Assembly (NCBI GenBank): GCA_002483425.1
Contig: DLHW01000069.1
Location: forward strand, 1-50,888
DNA length: 50,888 bases
Reading direction: 5' to 3'
Source of the DNA: Methylococcaceae bacterium UBA7658
GTDB lineage: Bacteria; Pseudomonadota; Gammaproteobacteria; Methylococcales; Methylomonadaceae
The notes beneath the pieces are model-generated. The model was not told the origin of the DNA. It did no database searches and saw only the letters and a program-made list of their open reading frames with translations. Positions within the stretch are counted from its first letter, which is position 1; every line of letters begins with the position of its first letter. Positions 50,566-50,888 of the stretch are shown here, one piece after another. The translations under genes and the position numbers were made by a program.

Positions 50566-50888
50566 TTATCTGATGACATTATGACCGCGCCCGCTCATGC
50601 ATTGGTTGTAGGCGTTACGGAATCTGTCTTCCGCGGTAAAACCTTGTTTCGCCGCGCCGCCGAAACCGCCGGCCGCCGCTCCGATTGCCGCGCCGGCCGC
50701 CGGATTACCGGTAAAAGCGCCGACCACTGCACCGCCCGCCGCTCCGACAAGTCCGCCGACGCCGGCGCCGATTGCGGTCTCCTTTACAGTTCCGCCTGAA
50801 GATTGTTGGGCCAGAGCCTTACATTCTGCAGCATCTTGATTTAGCCGGTAAGCGTTCGGATCGTTATAAGTATCGACGGTAGGCTGGT
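50566..50888 (-). CDS. glycine-zipper family protein, C-terminal part (runs off the window)
   Basis: The minus-strand frame, open to the window edge (codons in phase from 50886), reads QPTVDTYNDPNAYRLNQDAA, then ECKALAQQSSGGTVKETAIG. A glycine-zipper stretch follows, GAGVGGLVGAAGGAVVGAFT and GNPAAGAAIGAAAGGFGGAA, before AEDRFRNAYNQCMSGRGHNV and the stop TAA at 50566. The Gly/Ala repeats at every fourth position form membrane-associated helices, as in the Gly-zipper/YMGG outer-membrane lipoproteins. The two flanking cysteines, one on each side of the zipper, are typical. The N terminus, probably a signal peptide or lipobox, lies outside. The IS1595-type element inserted 40 bases after its stop. 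Confidence 0.8.
   Translation of the reverse strand, partial: QPTVDTYNDPNAYRLNQDAAECKALAQQSSGGTVKETAIGAGVGGLVGAAGGAVVGAFTGNPAAGAAIGAAAGGFGGAAKQGFTAEDRFRNAYNQCMSGRGHNVIR

Noticed and set aside
50533..50799. 88-codon plus-strand ORF at the right end
   Set aside because: It is the antisense of the glycine-zipper coding sequence; its Arg/Cys/Ala-rich composition is an artefact of GC-rich Gly/Ala codons read backwards.

Overview
The window looks like part of a gammaproteobacterial chromosome. The repeat style (short GC-rich palindromes between genes), the moderate base composition and the gene set recall Methylococcales-type methanotrophs or their relatives. That placement is an inference: no pmoA, 16S rRNA or other lineage marker lies here. 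I found no rRNA, tRNA or CRISPR array.

Layout. 1-2.0 kb: an AT-rich orphan gene between two inverted copies of a ~57-bp GC-rich repeat, then a cluster of palindromic repeats. 2.0-5.0 kb: acetoacetyl-CoA synthetase, a decayed GAF-domain gene and a macro-domain protein. 5.2-11.4 kb: a minus-strand threonine/glycine catabolic run (threonine dehydrogenase, 2-amino-3-ketobutyrate CoA ligase, GcvT, GcvP), with gcvP cut by one in-frame TGA. 11.7-14.1 kb: DCC-family thiol protein, arginase carrying a palindromic repeat inside its reading frame, and ornithine cyclodeaminase. 14.4-22.3 kb: a FixL/FixJ-like multi-PAS kinase (cut by an in-frame TAA) with its regulator, a degenerate receiver-only paralogue, and several small or broken genes. 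22.4-28.2 kb: minus-strand UbiB/AarF kinase, coiled-coil protein, DUF6494 protein, pterin dehydratase and aconitase A. 28.9-36.9 kb: STAS antagonist, RsbW-like kinase, NAD-glutamate dehydrogenase, pirin, nitroreductase and a PAS-SpoIIE phosphatase. 37.0-47.7 kb: sterol-desaturase-type membrane oxygenase, SRPBCC protein, PutA, P-type ATPase, RraA-like protein, an ACT-ACT protein coupled to histidine decarboxylase, and a small secreted repeat protein. 47.7-50.6 kb: a mobile-element graveyard with a kdpE pseudogene split by a 153-bp inverted-repeat element, an internally deleted IS1182-type remnant, and an IS1595-type element with intact ends, an 8-bp target duplication and a broken transposase. 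A glycine-zipper gene runs off the end.

How the genes fit together. The metabolic theme is amino-acid catabolism. Arginase, ornithine cyclodeaminase, PutA and NAD-glutamate dehydrogenase together could convert arginine to ornithine, proline, glutamate and 2-oxoglutarate, with aconitase in the TCA cycle. Threonine would go to glycine plus acetyl-CoA and then into the glycine cleavage system; gcvH and gcvL are not here. Histidine decarboxylase adds a separate amine-forming step. The STAS, RsbW-like and SpoIIE proteins look like one partner-switching signalling set.

The most striking general signal is the number of otherwise well-preserved genes broken by a single in-frame stop (gcvP, the PAS kinase, the cyclic-nucleotide-domain gene), beside older pseudogenes and repeats inserted into genes. 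The strongest candidates for something new are the inverted-repeat-bounded AT-rich gene at the left edge, the repeat carried in frame by arginase, and a leader hairpin overlapping the Shine-Dalgarno sequence of the histidine decarboxylase/ACT operon.
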